A stretch of 64,000 bases of DNA from Lyophyllum atratum (lineage: Eukaryota > Basidiomycota > Agaricomycetes > Agaricales > Lyophyllaceae). Shown here piece by piece: positions 44,525-56,500 of the stretch (the stretch's first letter is position 1; each line of letters begins with the position of its first letter). The position numbers were made by a program, and so were the translations under genes. Location of the stretch: the NCBI GenBank assembly GCA_014905825.1, contig JACGCN010000027.1, positions 620,001-684,000 on the forward strand. Direction: 5' to 3'. Below the pieces are notes generated by a model, which saw only the letters and a list, made by a program, of their open reading frames with translations, was not told the origin of the DNA and did no database searches.

Positions 44525-44620
44525 TGGTGACTTCGACATCCATTCCAGTAAATAATGGTGCCACACACGAGAACGAGAAGCGCCGGAAGCAGACTGTCGA
44601 GCGGGCGAAAGCGAACCACG
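44320..44620 (+). repeat. Promoter and 5' region duplicated at 36.56-36.83 kb
   Basis: Counterpart of 36555-36830. Contains gacgaaatataccgatcc about 50 bp before the ATG at 44525, possibly the promoter core. Confidence 0.6.
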
Positions 44621-45601
44621 TACGTGTACCGTTTATCCCGTTCCGTGCAAAACGGCTGAAGTTGTATCTGTAGCTCTCGAGACAGCTGCAGATGCGTCTA
44701 CAGTACGCCAGATTGAAGGTCGACCATGGCTGGGTACGTGGAGACTGCAACTACATCCTGAACTTACTTAATTGTTTGCCTCCAGCAAAAGCAAAATCTG
44801 AACGAGGTGGAAAACCTGTATTTCCACCATTCGCACCAACGCGGACCAAAACCCTACACCCCTGGGTCCTCTCCCTCTATGGTTACTACTATTCCTCCCC
44901 CCGCGACTGCGCCCACTTCTCTCTCCATGGTTGCTACGACCTCAACCGCCCTGCCTCCACCTCCACCCATTGCGACCGTGAGCCCTTGGTACCAATTGCC
45001 GGAGGAACCGACCCCACCCCACCAGATCCCTATGTCATTCAAACTAGGGGCGTCATCCAAGTCAGAGCAGCTCTACAAAATGACCGAGTCTCAGCTCGGC
45101 CAGTCGAGAAGTTTCAGCGCCGGATCACCGCTGCCGGAGGACGGCGTGCCCACCACTAGTTCCAACATCCTTGAACCGACTTCGACATACAATTCTGCCT
45201 CGTCCAATCAGAGCGCTTCCGGGCCCCCATATGACCACATGCAACTGACCAGACACGTTCCATCCCCCGCGCCCGGGCCTTCCTCTAACCACTACCCTAA
45301 CGTCCTGTACCGGCAGCCTCAAACGCGGTCATCACAATCCAGCATGGGGACCAGCGATAATTCCTTCAGTTTCCCCGGGGTCTCCCTCACCTATGATTCC
45401 TTCTGGTCTTCACACTCCCACTCATCCTCAGCGGCCTCCCATTCTTTTCGGGCATCACCTGGAAGCACTGTCCCGGGGGGAGAATTGATGGAAGTGGCCA
45501 GTGACTTGGCAGCGTCCAAAACATATCAGGCGGGGGTGGTTGGTGCGCGTGGGGGGCGGCGGAAGATGGCGGCGCGAGCAACGGCAGGTAGAGAAGGGTA
45601 G
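44525..45601 (+). CDS. Conserved basidiomycete protein of unknown function, Ser/Pro-rich
   Basis: Three exons (44525-44620, 44674-44733, 44786-45601), 972 nt, 323 residues. Residues 15-75 form a basic helix (ENEKRRKQTVERAKANH) followed by LQMRLQYARLKVDHGW and NLNEVENLYFHHSHQR, a block I recall in many agaricomycete hypothetical proteins. The remaining 250 residues are Ser/Thr/Pro-rich and probably disordered, ending in a basic RGGRRKMAARATAGREG. A nuclear regulatory role is possible but only inferred. Two phase-0 introns of 52-53 nt. Confidence 0.75.
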
Positions 45602-46174
45602 TTTGCCAGACTTGTGCCATCATTGCTATATTTTGACGCGAGTTGCTTGGAATACATCCTCTGGGGTCTCTGTCGATGGTCGCAAGATACCCGAGGTACG
45701 CGAGATCTATCGAATATGTATCCGGGATAGTTCGAGGAGCGCGACAGACTCGTGACAGACGCGCTCTGGAATCGCAGGCTTTTCTAAGTTTCCGTCGCTT
45801 GCCGCACTTCCGGCTCCTGCTTTCAGCTTCGTCATTTGTTCGCCCTCAGTGGTCTTCCTCTCCATATCGTATGTCCTCTGGCATCGTTCTTTGCGTTCTT
45901 ACCTCAGAGAAAGCAATGAAATGCCAAACTTGAACCGAACTGTCAAAAGAACCCGATCTGCTGATTCATGCATGTCGGTCGACCGGTTGTGCTTCACCTT
46001 GTGCGGCCGCTGGATGTGTAATCTCCACTTGATTCGTCATCAACGTCGAAGGAAGCCACAACATTTCCAGAATGCCTCAAAACCCAAAGCTTGGAAAGCG
46101 GCTCCGAATCCTATAAAGACCCGTCCTTCCTCCAATTCCATCACCCCTCTCACCATTGCCCACCAATACAAGCC
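45602..46174. other. Intergenic upstream of the first NAD(P)-binding gene
   Basis: No gene seen. A TATA-like CTATAAAGAC at 46111-46120 lies about 55 bp before the ATG of the next gene. Confidence 0.45.
46111..46120 (+). promoter_or_regulatory. TATA-like element
   Basis: CTATAAAGAC, 55-64 bp before the ATG at 46175. Confidence 0.45.
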
Positions 46175-47607
46175 ATGTCGACCAACATCTTCATCACCGG
46201 TGCCACTGGTATGCAACCCCTACTAGACTACCTTGAACTCCCGGCTAATAGCTAGTTCCCAGGATACATCGGCGGCTCTGTGTTGTCTCGTTTCCTCGAA
46301 CGCCCAGATATCGCATCTCTGAATATAACCGCCCTTGTGCGTTCGCCCGAAAAAGCCGAAAAATTAAAGGCATTGGGTGTCAATGCTGTCATCGGCTCTC
46401 ACGACGATAGTGCGCTGGTTGAGAAGCTAGCGTCCGAAGCGGACGTTGTTATTTCTGCGGTAAGTCCATGATTGAACACAGTGCTGATCGAATGGCTAAC
46501 ATTGCACATGTAGGCGGATGCTGACCATCTTGAAGCCGCCCGAGCCACTCTGAGAGGTCTGCAGAACCGATACAAAGCTACTGGGAATGTTCCCGTCCTC
46601 ATCCATACAGTATGTCCTCGTTCGAACAATCGGTAGTGCCATAAATGATAGTCTTCACCTAGTCTGGAACTGGTACATACTATACAAAGACTATCGACGC
46701 GGTGCAGTTGTTAACAATTGACGTTAGGTGTTCTTGCCGATAAAGCGGCTGGAGCGTATTCATACGACACAGTCTACGATGACTCCGATCCAGACCAGAT
46801 CGAGACACTTTCCCCGCAGCAAATGCACCGCGATGTTGACTTGGAAATCGTCGCTGCGGATAAGCAGGGTACATGGTTCAGTTTTTGTTCTATAACAATG
46901 ACTACTTACATCTGGCCTCCCATCTCAGGTTACGTTAAGACATACATAATTCTTCCCTCCACGATCTACGGCATCGCCACCGGAAAGCTCGTCGATCACG
47001 GAATCCAAAACCCGCACTCCATCCAGATCCCCGCTCTGATCGGTGCGTCCTTGGATCGTGGCCAAGGTGGAATGGTGGGACAGGGCAAGAACCTCTGGCC
47101 CAACGTCAACATCGAGGAAGGCATGCTACAACTCTGACCGCTCTCCTAAATCATCACTCATCATACGGAATAGTCGCTGACCTGTACCTGGTCCTCTACG
47201 ACTCCATCAAGACAAACCCGGCTACAGGGCACGGCCGCGAGGGCTTCTACTTTGGCGAGAATGGCGAGCACAATCTCTACGAGGTCGGCAAGGCCGTTTC
47301 CGAGGCGCTTGTCGCAATCGGCAGAGGGAAGAGCGCCGAACCGACGACGTTCACCCAGGAGGAAATCAATAGATACTTTGGGGTACGTCGATGGCATTCC
47401 TCCTCCTCTCTCCTTGCAGCATCAGTACTCACTGCTCACTTGCATCTGTTTCAGGGATCGCCTTACCTCGGCTCCAACTCCCGCTGTCGTGCCACCCGAT
47501 CGCGCGCCATTGGCTGGAAGCCAGTGAAGACGACGGCGGATATGTTGGCGAGCGTCAAGGCTGAGGTCGAGGCGTCAATCAAGCGGAAGCCCATCCCTCT
47601 TCGTTAG
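46175..47607 (+). CDS. NAD(P)-binding Rossmann protein (NmrA/epimerase-like), copy 1
   Basis: Eight exons: 46175-46208, 46263-46459, 46514-46609, 46663-46672 (10 nt), 46728-46868, 46929-47120, 47174-47382 and 47455-47607; 1032 nt, 343 residues. The N-terminus has the dinucleotide motif ITGATGYIGGSVLSRFL, then ALVRSPEKAEKL. SGTGVLAD and PSTIYGIA follow. The classical YxxxK catalytic pair is not evident, so it may bind NAD(P) as a sensor or reductase of the atypical class. The sixth intron uses a GC donor (GCATGC), where the paralogue at 50.5 kb has GTATGT. The paralogue keeps the same exon lengths for exons 2-7, proving duplication. Confidence 0.9.
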
Positions 47608-48780
47608 ATGATGTACCCCGTGAACTTATCATTGGAACAACTTGTATTTTTACTCAACATCCTTATGGCACCACATGCTGTCTATCAATGGTAAGTTTAT
47701 ATCCGGTCAGTTGATCTGGATATTGCCGAATCCTCCCCGAGAGGACTCTTGAGCAATTCAATGCAAGGTCGTTAGCGCGTGAGAGGTGCGAAACATCATG
47801 TCAGGCAGCATCTCCTGGGCGCGGCAGGGCAAACGTTGACAAGGAAGCTGGGCAACGGCAGTGCTGTCGAGATAATCGCAGTAGCCATGAATTAGCACAG
47901 ATAAGAATTGAACGGGAATGGAGGCGCTGGGGAGGGTAGGAGTTGGTGGGATGACCTGAGCACTTCGGGCGGCGGCATGGGGTGGTGTCTATAAATAATT
48001 TCCTTGGCACTGCGTCCCGTGAACACTCTTCAGGGCAGGCAATTTGGCGTTCGCACCTTAAACTCAGCAATACACCACACTGGCCCGGAACTAGGACTTG
48101 AGGTATATTCCGGTGTGCGATCCTCGAATCGTGGTCAGGATGAGATTGGGGCCCTGGGGATCGATCCGGCCGGCCTTGGGTCAGCCACAGTCAGCCACCG
48201 CGGTCAGAGTCAACGGATAAATAGCAGGCCAGACTCCAGTCATCCTCAATCCGCTTGTTGTCCCCCTTCCACCACCAGAACCCCCCAGTTCTTCTTTCCA
48301 CTACGCAACCCCGACGCCCTGTTTGTGGAAGTACAATATCCACTTTCTCATACCCTACCATCAACTCCTCCTCGTTCTGGCTCCCCTCGAATCCTACCTC
48401 ACTGTGCCCCATTGGTCAATCTCAAATCTCGCCTATGCATATGACGGATCGCTCTTCCCCGTGTGATCCTCAGCGCTAAGATTAGTCGTCGTCCTCGCTC
48501 ACTACTTTGGCTATGCGGCTGACCGAGGTTGACGTTCTTCAGATCTCTGTAACATCAGTTGACTCTGGTCTATGCTTTATCGAACGGCTGGCTGAGGTGA
48601 GCACAAGGTCAGTCGTCATAGCATGAGGAACACCGTATCTTCGGGTGAATGATACCTGGGACGTCCTCGCTTCTGCCTGGCGAAGCAGCCTCTACCCCAA
48701 CTCGATCCCCTTGGTCCTCACCCACGTCTATCGCACTAGCTGAGCGTCATCTCGCTAGCCGGTCCGCGGAAATTCGCTCA
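47608..48780. other. Intergenic between the duplicated genes, first part
   Basis: No supported gene; only short frames. Followed by the tandem repeat array. Confidence 0.45.
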
Positions 48781-48799
48781 CCTTATAGCTGCAGGAGAA

Positions 48800-49835
48800 C
48801 GGTCTGAGGCTGACGAGACTCTACCGTGTCATATCTCTCTGGTGCTAGGTCTGCCAGGCTGGGATTGATATTGAGAGTGTTTTTCTTTGTGGTCTCTCTA
48901 CCAACCATTGGTTTCTCTTTCTCGACCCCGCCGGCGTCCACCCCACCTGGTGGAACGATCTGCTTCGGTCTCCCAGGGATTTGCTTCGTTCCCGACTTAC
49001 CGGTATGCGCCCTCCTGCGCACATATATACCCGCGGTACTCTACCTTGGCGTCCTCGCTTGGATCTCTTCATTCTCTACCGTCCAATGGGGCCTTGGATG
49101 TGTCCTCAGCTGCTCTCGATCTTTTCCAGACTCGACCCCACCGGCGTTCACCTCACCTGCTGCGACAACCTGCTTCAGTCTCCCCGAGATTTGCTTCGTT
49201 CTTGACTTACCGGCGTGCGCCCTCCTGCAAACATATATACCCGCGATACTTTATCTGAGCGTCTTCGTTTCAAACTGTTTCGTTCTCTACCAGACAATTG
49301 GGCGTTGGATGTGGCCTTTGGTCGTCGGTCCTTTTTGTTACTCCAGCCCCAACCGGCGTCCATCCCACCTGGTGCGACAATTTTTCTTGGATCCCCGGGA
49401 TTTGCTTCGTTCCCGACTTACTGGTATGCGCCCTCCTGCGTACATATATACCCGCGACAATCCATTCTGATGCCGTCGTTTCGAGATCTTTCATTCTCTG
49501 CCATGCAATGGGCGTTGGACATGCCCTTTTCGCTATGGATCCAGACGTCGCCAGCCTTATGGGATTTGCTTTGTTCTCTCCTTCCGTCCACAAGACAACC
49601 ACCGGCATGCACCCTCCCGTGCAGATATACCCGCGATGCTTTACCTTGGCGCTTTCGCATCTACCCTTTTTGTTTTCACCATCCAACCGGGCGCTGGATG
49701 TGTCCTTTTCGTTACGAATGCGACTCGGCGCCTCCTATATCATGGGATTAGCTTTCGTTCCCGCCTTCCGTCCACGAGGCAATCACTGGCGTGCGCCCTC
49801 CAGTGCATATATACCCAGGGAGTTGCAGCTTGCTT
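48800..49835. repeat. Tandem repeat array of about five 180-211-bp units
   Basis: Diverged units anchored by gcgccctcctgc followed by acatatatacccgcg. Anchors start near 49007, 49217, 49428, 49607 and 49792. Each unit also carries (c)ggcgtccaYcccacctg and gatttgcttcgttcccgactta. The first two spacings are 210 and 211 bp and the later ones are shorter. Long open frames on both strands arise from the repeat and change register with unit length, so I treat them as non-coding. Confidence 0.85.
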
Positions 49836-50514
49836 TCACCGAACCACCAAGAACCTTCCTTCTTTTCACTATCCCGTCGTTCATTTAGAGGAAGCGGGTG
49901 GTTCTTTTCAATCTCGCATTCTATTGTCCGGACTAGTATCGTATTGAATAGGGTCTTCCAAGCTGCGCGCCTGGTAACGAGTCTATAAAGTTGCGACGGT
50001 CGGCGTCAGGTACAACCTGGGTATAACGAGGTACAACGATGGCTGCGGCAGGCTGCCACAAGTGCCACTGCCAGCTTAGCCGAGTTGATTACTAATTTCA
50101 AGGAGCCGCTGGGTCGGTTACCGGTCAGTCGACTAGTCACCGGCCTTCTTGGATTAAAAAAACTTGTGATCGGCGCTGCTCAGCTTCCTCTTTTCTTCTG
50201 TGTCTGCCAGTGTCTCTACCACGTCTAGCCACTTGACCCCATGATTCATCATGAGGATAAGGCTCATGAAGGCCTTGAAAGCAAAACACCCTAAAAATAT
50301 TGGGAACCGCTGCGGGATCCTGTGGGGAGGTTGAACCTTGAACCTTCAGGCTCATCGATCCGAATGGAAGTTCATTACTCATGAACGCTTTGCCTTGCTG
50401 ATATGTAAGACCGGTATGCGTCATCGGCGTCGAGGGGAGCCTCAGTTGATTTTGAAAATGCTTTGTAGCTTAGGAAGTCTTTCATCCCCCACGCCTCCTC
50501 CTACCAAACCAGCT
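49836..50514. other. Intergenic upstream of the second NAD(P)-binding gene
   Basis: No gene supported. A short duplicated ggttgaaccttgaacctt lies near 50330. Confidence 0.4.
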
Positions 50515-51956
50515 ATGTCGACCACCAAAGCCGATATACTTATAACGGGTGCCACCGGTATGAAAGCCCCTTCGCTCAAGCTCTACATCCACTTGACAGT
50601 TTGAAAATAGGATACGTCGGGGGCTCTGTTCTGTCCCGTTTCCTTAAGCGATCGGATATCGCGTTTTTGAACATAACCGCTCTTGTTCGTTCGCCCGAAA
50701 AGGCCGAGAAACTGAAGGCATTGGGTGTCAATGCTGTCGTCGGCTCTCACGACGATAGTGCACTAGTCGAAAAGTTAGCTGCTGAGGCGGACGTCGTTTT
50801 TTCCATAGTTAGTCGATATTCGAGCTTATTCGAGCCCGACGGCGGTTCTAGGCTGACCTTGTTACTCGTAGGCCGATTGCGATCACCTTGGAGCTGCCCA
50901 AGCTACCTTGAAAGGACTTAAGAACCGGTACAATACAACTGGGAATGTTCCTATCTTGATCCACACTGTACGTGCTCTTTAAAGCTTCCAGATCATACCT
51001 GTTGATTGAGAGTATATCCTCAGTCTGGGACCGGTAGATATACCTGTGCTTCCAATGCGGCAGAATTTCTGAATGTCTGCTTCAGGTGTTCTTGCTGATA
51101 ATGCTGCTGGAGCATATCCCATCGAGACCATCTACGATGACACAAATCCAGACCAGATCGAGACACTTGCCCCAAGCCAAATCCACCGCAACGTCGACTT
51201 GGAGATCGTTGCTGCAGACAAGGAGGGTAAGTCATATATATTCTAGGTAGATCATGTCTTGTTGATGTTCGTGGCGTAGGTTATGTTAAAACTTACATCA
51301 TCGTCCCTTCCACAATCTATGGCATCGCTAGTGGGACACTGGTCGACCATCGCATCCAAAACGTGTATTCCATGCAGATCCCTTCTCTGATCGACGCATG
51401 CTTGGACCGGGGCCAAGGTGGGATGGTCGGTCAAGGAAAAAACATCTGGCCCAACGTTCACATCGACGATGGTATGTTGCTCCGTCTTCCTAAGGGGCTA
51501 TTGCTTATCACGCAATGTGTACCTAGTGGCGGACCTCTTCCCTATCCTTTATGACTGTATCAAGACCAACCCAGCGACGGCGCATGGCCGCCATGGTTTC
51601 TATTTCGGCGAGAACGGCGAACACACCTTATACGAGGTTGGCAAAGCCATCTCGGAATACCTTGTGGCGATCGGCAAAGGCAAGAGTGGCGAACCAACAA
51701 CTTTCACACAGCAGGAACTTGATAAATACTTCGAGGTATGCTCGTAACGCTCTTCTCTAACAAGGGCTCCGTTCATATTATCTCGCAGGGGTCACCTTAT
51801 CTCGGTTCTAACTCGCGTTGCCGAGCTAACCGCTCGCGCGCCATCGGTTGGAAACCATTGAAGACCACGGTTGATATGTTGGCAAGTGTCAAGGCTGAGG
51901 TTGACGCGGCATTCAAGAGGAAACCCATCCGCATCCCTCGGATGCCTTCCCTCTAA
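50515..51956 (+). CDS. NAD(P)-binding Rossmann protein (NmrA/epimerase-like), copy 2
   Basis: Eight exons: 50515-50557, 50611-50807, 50872-50967, 51024-51033 (10 nt), 51086-51226, 51280-51471, 51527-51735 and 51789-51956; 1056 nt, 351 residues. Closely related to copy 1 throughout (ITGATGYVGGSVLSRFL; KAEKLKALGVNAVVGSH; PSTIYGIASG). Exons 2-7 have identical lengths, while introns and the ends differ. All introns here have GT donors. C-terminus is slightly longer (RIPRMPSL). Probably same biochemical role with diverged regulation or substrate; function otherwise unknown. Confidence 0.9.
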
Positions 51957-53223
51957 ACATCCAAATATCTTGATATCTCTAGTGCTTGATGTTTGTGTAG
52001 CATGAATATACGGTTATATTTTGTCTTGAATTCGATTACTTTGACGACCTTTGCTTTCTTCATCTTATTATTATAACGTCCTTTGGTTCACAGGATGGAC
52101 ATACTGAGCGCTGGCACTCTTTTTCCTTATTCCGTTCAATCACCCCATGCTATTTTTGTGTGACAATTTCAACTGACAATGCACCGCCGAGAGACTGCGA
52201 TAGTGGGCTCCGACAGGTATGTGACTGTAAGCACGTATGCCATCATCTTCCAAGTCTGTCCATACGAGCGGTCGGCTTCGATAGAATTAGACGGCCTTCC
52301 GCCGAGCGCCGTCTGTGGTGATGGTCCAAACAGTCGAGGGACCATGTCGTCTTCGCATTGATGGTCAACAAGTATCCGCCAGGTAAAATGAAGCTGAAGG
52401 CTCCTTGTCGAAGGTTCACAAGGATGGGAGAGCTCCATGAACCGATTTGCGAGAACTGTACCAAGGCTGCCAGGGAAGCAGTAAGAGGGGATGCACTTCG
52501 AGACCAAGGCGCGAATCAGGCCTCGGGATGTGCGGATCTAATTAGACAGCCTCCGTGAAAGTCCCAAGACGTGTCGCCTAGATAATCAATCCTCAAGATA
52601 TCCCCACCGGTTGCTACGAAGAGGTTCCACGCGCGTCATATTTTCAGACATATAGAAGCGCGTGCGTGCGTCCTGATCGTCTGTCAGAAGATTCAGATGA
52701 GATTCTCTCAAGCCGCCTCAGTTCAACAACATATGACAGGCGTTCAAGAGCATTGATCAAATTCTGAGCGCACTTGTATGACATTATTCTTCACAAAAAA
52801 AGAATGCTCGGTGAAATGTGGTCGAGATTTTGATGGTAGTTCCGTGAGGTTCATGGTTTCATTTGGTTTGACGTGCTTTAGCTCTGTTAGTTGTGAGAAC
52901 AGGTATGTATTATGGGCATTTTTGGCTGTCGTGTGGTTTCTCTGCAGCTCTCGTGTGGTTTTCGGCGATTATGTGGTCTGATTAGAGCCTATGCTTGTAC
53001 TATCCCTGAATCTAGTCAAATCGAGTCGTTTTGGCTACGAAGCCATATGGTTATTGCTCGTCCAGTCGGGTTCAATGGTCTCCCTTGATAGCCTGTGTGG
53101 TTTGTCTCACTTGCCAGTCGTATGGTCTCTCCTCCCGACCAAAAACCTCCTGGTGTGTCGTCTGGCTTGCCACCTAGCAGGCTATATGGTTTTTTGCTGA
53201 CACTTAGGGCCCACCTGAGGTGG
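51957..53223. other. Intergenic, left flank of the 53-63 kb element
   Basis: A plus frame at 52358-52558 (CRRFTRMGELHEP, ICENCTKAAREA) looks weakly zinc-finger-like but is too short to call. From about 52800 the sequence is rich in gtgtggt/tatggt motifs. No terminal inverted repeat for the large element was recognised. Confidence 0.35.
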
Positions 53224-53230
53224 TATAAAT
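53224..53230 (+). promoter_or_regulatory. TATA box upstream of the HECT-like gene
   Basis: TATAAAT in ggtggtataaatgag, about 290 bp before the ATG at 53517; an untranslated first exon is possible. Confidence 0.4.
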
Positions 53231-53516
53231 GAGTTCTGTCTCTGCCTCTCGAATGAAATTTCTACTGCTTCTCCCTTTTTGTCACTCTGGATTTCTCCTC
53301 GCAAAGGTAAGTCTCGCAGGGAATCAGTTGATATATAAACTAATCACTGCCCTCCAGCTTAACTGTCGTTCACTCGTTATTTATTTCTTGTCTGCATTAT
53401 CTGTCGCTCGCCTGACTACCGACTCTCCTTCTAATGTGAGTCTGAACATATCTAGGACAAGTAAATCCGACTAATTCCCAATTCGCCGACTCGTCTTTAG
53501 ATTTTATTTTAACTCA

Positions 53517-56500
53517 ATGGATCATCTCCCTCCCGATCTTCGGCAGCAGATTGAGGCTCTCATCAGCCAACACATACCAGCAGGAGGGTCCTCGTCTCCC
53601 TCTCTTCCAGGCTTTCCATCTCCATCAGCATTCTCTAATCCTGCCAATTCCTCACTATCTTCAAGCCATCACTCGGCCTCTCCCCAGCTTTCTACACAGC
53701 CTCCAGTACAACCCTTGGTTCCCTCGTTTTCGGTGCCTGTGCCCTCAGCACCTCCAGTCCTTCAACCCTACCAGTCCATCCAGGCTCTTGTTCGACCTTC
53801 ACAGCCTGCCCCAGCAACAACATCCTCCTCTCAGCAGCCATTCCTTCCCATGTCTCTTGCTCGTCTGGGAGGCAACCTGAACACTGGACAGGTCAATCAA
53901 GCAAGACTTGCCTCTTCAGCCTCATCTAGCAGTCGGCAGCAACCTCAGCTTCCTCGCCGAGCATCTCGCACAACAAGTCGCTCTGTTCGGGGACCATCGG
54001 TTCATCCCCCTTCTTTGCCGACTCCTCCTCGTCCTGATGTAAGCCTTTGCTATGTGGAAGGTTCTGAGGTACCTACTCTGCGACTCACTATAAAAGTGTA
54101 TCCTCCGACTGTAAGTCCCATATCGTCATATGCTGTGATCCAAGTTGCTCAAACGATTGATAAACAGGAGGGCATGCAGGACGAGAGATTTTTGTTCCGA
54201 TTCTATCGTGACTCGTTTACAATGTTTCTGGCGAGCCATGGCCTTCTTTACAACTTTGAAGTACCTGCTGAAGACTGAAGTCAAAGTCGTCTCTCTCATC
54301 AACACTATTGTTGAGCTCATGCAAGAGTCGGAATACAAGTTCCAGTTTCAGCAGTCGGGCCAATCCTCCCTTCTCGCACATGAGGTACTTCCTCTTCAGC
54401 TCCTTGCCCTTGTCAACAAAGGAACTGCTCGGAATTTATAGGCTTTCGAAGTCCGGTCCGGTCCGGTTTTTGGCCCATTTTGGCCGCAACCGCAACCGGA
54501 ACCGGTTGGCAAACTTGCGAGGAAGATCCGACCGACGACCGAACCGTGTTCAACCGGTCGTTATCGGTCGCATCAACGTCGACGACCGGTTTGGACCGGT
54601 TGCGACTGGACCCGGTTGCAACCAGTCGCAGTCGGTCTCAACCGGTTGCGACCAATGACAGAGCTGCGAAGTCACTCAATCAAATAAGCCGAAAATCTAC
54701 TCAGAGTGCAAATGTAATTGGATATAACACATATATTGATGAGTAGATAGTACAGTAGAGCCCGTATTCTAGTTAGATGAAAAACAAGGACTTGCAGTAT
54801 AACTCGTGTGTTATGATCCCGAAGATGACGACGAGCGCCGCAAAGGTGGATATGGGGTCTTGACATCGCGATGTTCGGTTGCTCTGGGCAGGGTTGAGGG
54901 AGGTGGCAGCAGTCGGGGGAGGTGGCAGGGGTTGGTGACGTGGCAGGGGTCGGGCGACGTGGTGGGCTTGTGAGCCAGCAGTGGTGACCTGGGCGAGTGG
55001 CGACGTGGCGACGCTCGGCGCCGGGGATCGTTGGATGATGTCGTAGTCGTGCGTTGTTGGGTGACATGGCGGTCGTGCCTTGTGGTTGTGGGCTGCACCA
55101 GGCGTGGTCGGGTGGCGGCAGGTGAGGTGGCGGCTGAGGTGGCGGTTGTGGGCTGTGCCAGGCATCGTCGCGTGACGTGGCGGTCGACATGGGCTTCGGG
55201 GAGTGGAGGGGGGTGCTATGACTCCTGGGTGCTGTCTCCAGGTGTCCAGAGACAGTCGGCGGTGGGTATGAAGACGTACCTCGTGGCTCTCCCCCAGCTG
55301 GGGTCTGCCCTGATTGCCTCCCCTGCCATCCTTCACTCCTTCGCTCCTTCGTTTTGTTGTTGTTACCGGGGTAGCATAGAGGCCTTGCCAGGTGCTGTGG
55401 GGTGGGCAGTTGGCCAGGGATGCGGAATGGTCGGTGCCAGGGACGCGACGGCGGTGGTGGTGGAAGAAAGTCAACTTGCTTGTGTCTGTGTACCATGTGA
55501 CATGTGATCGGTTCTGACTGGTCCTGACCGGTCCTCACCAGTTGCGATACGCCGGCCATTTCCGAGCAACCGCAACCGCCCACTTTGGAAATCAGCCGCA
55601 ACCGCAACCGCAAGTCCGGTTGTTTGCGGTTGCGGTCCGGTCGATTTGCGGTCTTTTCCGGTTGGCGCGACCGGACCTCGAAAGCCTACTCGGAAAGATG
55701 GACAAATTCGGCTCAAAGCCATCCCTCTCCATGATCCCGAGCTGAAGCTCTCTTCTCTGGCAAGTGACAAGCATCGGTTCAATCAACCTGTCTGTATTGA
55801 GGCCAATAGACTCGTCATCCATTTTGGTAAAATTTGGTTTATTTCATCCGATAAATTTGCTCATAACACAACTTCTAGGAATTGCTCACCATCCAGTGTC
55901 GCTGATACTCAATCATATGCGACACACATGTCTTGATCAGCACATGGCCCGATTGTTTCCTCATGACAATGCTGGTAGCCTTTCCAGCAGCTCCTCTTCC
56001 GAACCTACCTGCGACTGCGAGCCTATTCTTTCTGACTCTTCTTCGGACTTTGATGTCGAGATGACAGATGATGAGGATCGTCCCTGGGACCTTTCCAATG
56101 CTCCGACCCAGCGAAGGTCTAGCCGACTAAACTCAGTATGAATCTTTAAACAGAATCCATTATTCCCTGGCTGATCCATTTTTTTACAGTCGGTTCCAGT
56201 TGATAACAGCACCGACACCAATCCACCTCCACCTCGTGAGGTGTCATTTTCGTCGGCCAACTCGTTCTTGCCTATGGCTATCTGGAGCCCCTCGGAAGAA
56301 TGGATGTCTGCCTTTGCTGATCGCCAGGGTCTTTACTCTGTCAGCAATTTAGCATCAGCAGTCTTTGAAGCTGCGAACAGTAGCTTACAAAAGCTTAAAC
56401 TCCGAGGCCCAAATGTGTCGGCCCTTGCGACTGCTTTCCTTGCTATGATTGCAGCTGCAGGAGAGCAGAATGATTATACTGATGTACTTTCACCTGATCG

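Noticed and set aside
48826..49470. 214-residue hydrophobic frame with repeating modules
   Set aside because: Explained by the tandem DNA repeat whose unit is near 210 bp; other frames and the opposite strand are equally open, and later units change register.
52358..52558. Short frame with CRRFTRMGELHEP and ICENC
   Set aside because: Too short, no splice partners or start context; may be a relic.
54672..55613. 313-residue minus-strand open frame inside TIR copy 1
   Set aside because: Low-complexity Pro/Thr/His/Arg composition from repeat DNA, no domain, confined to a non-autonomous element.
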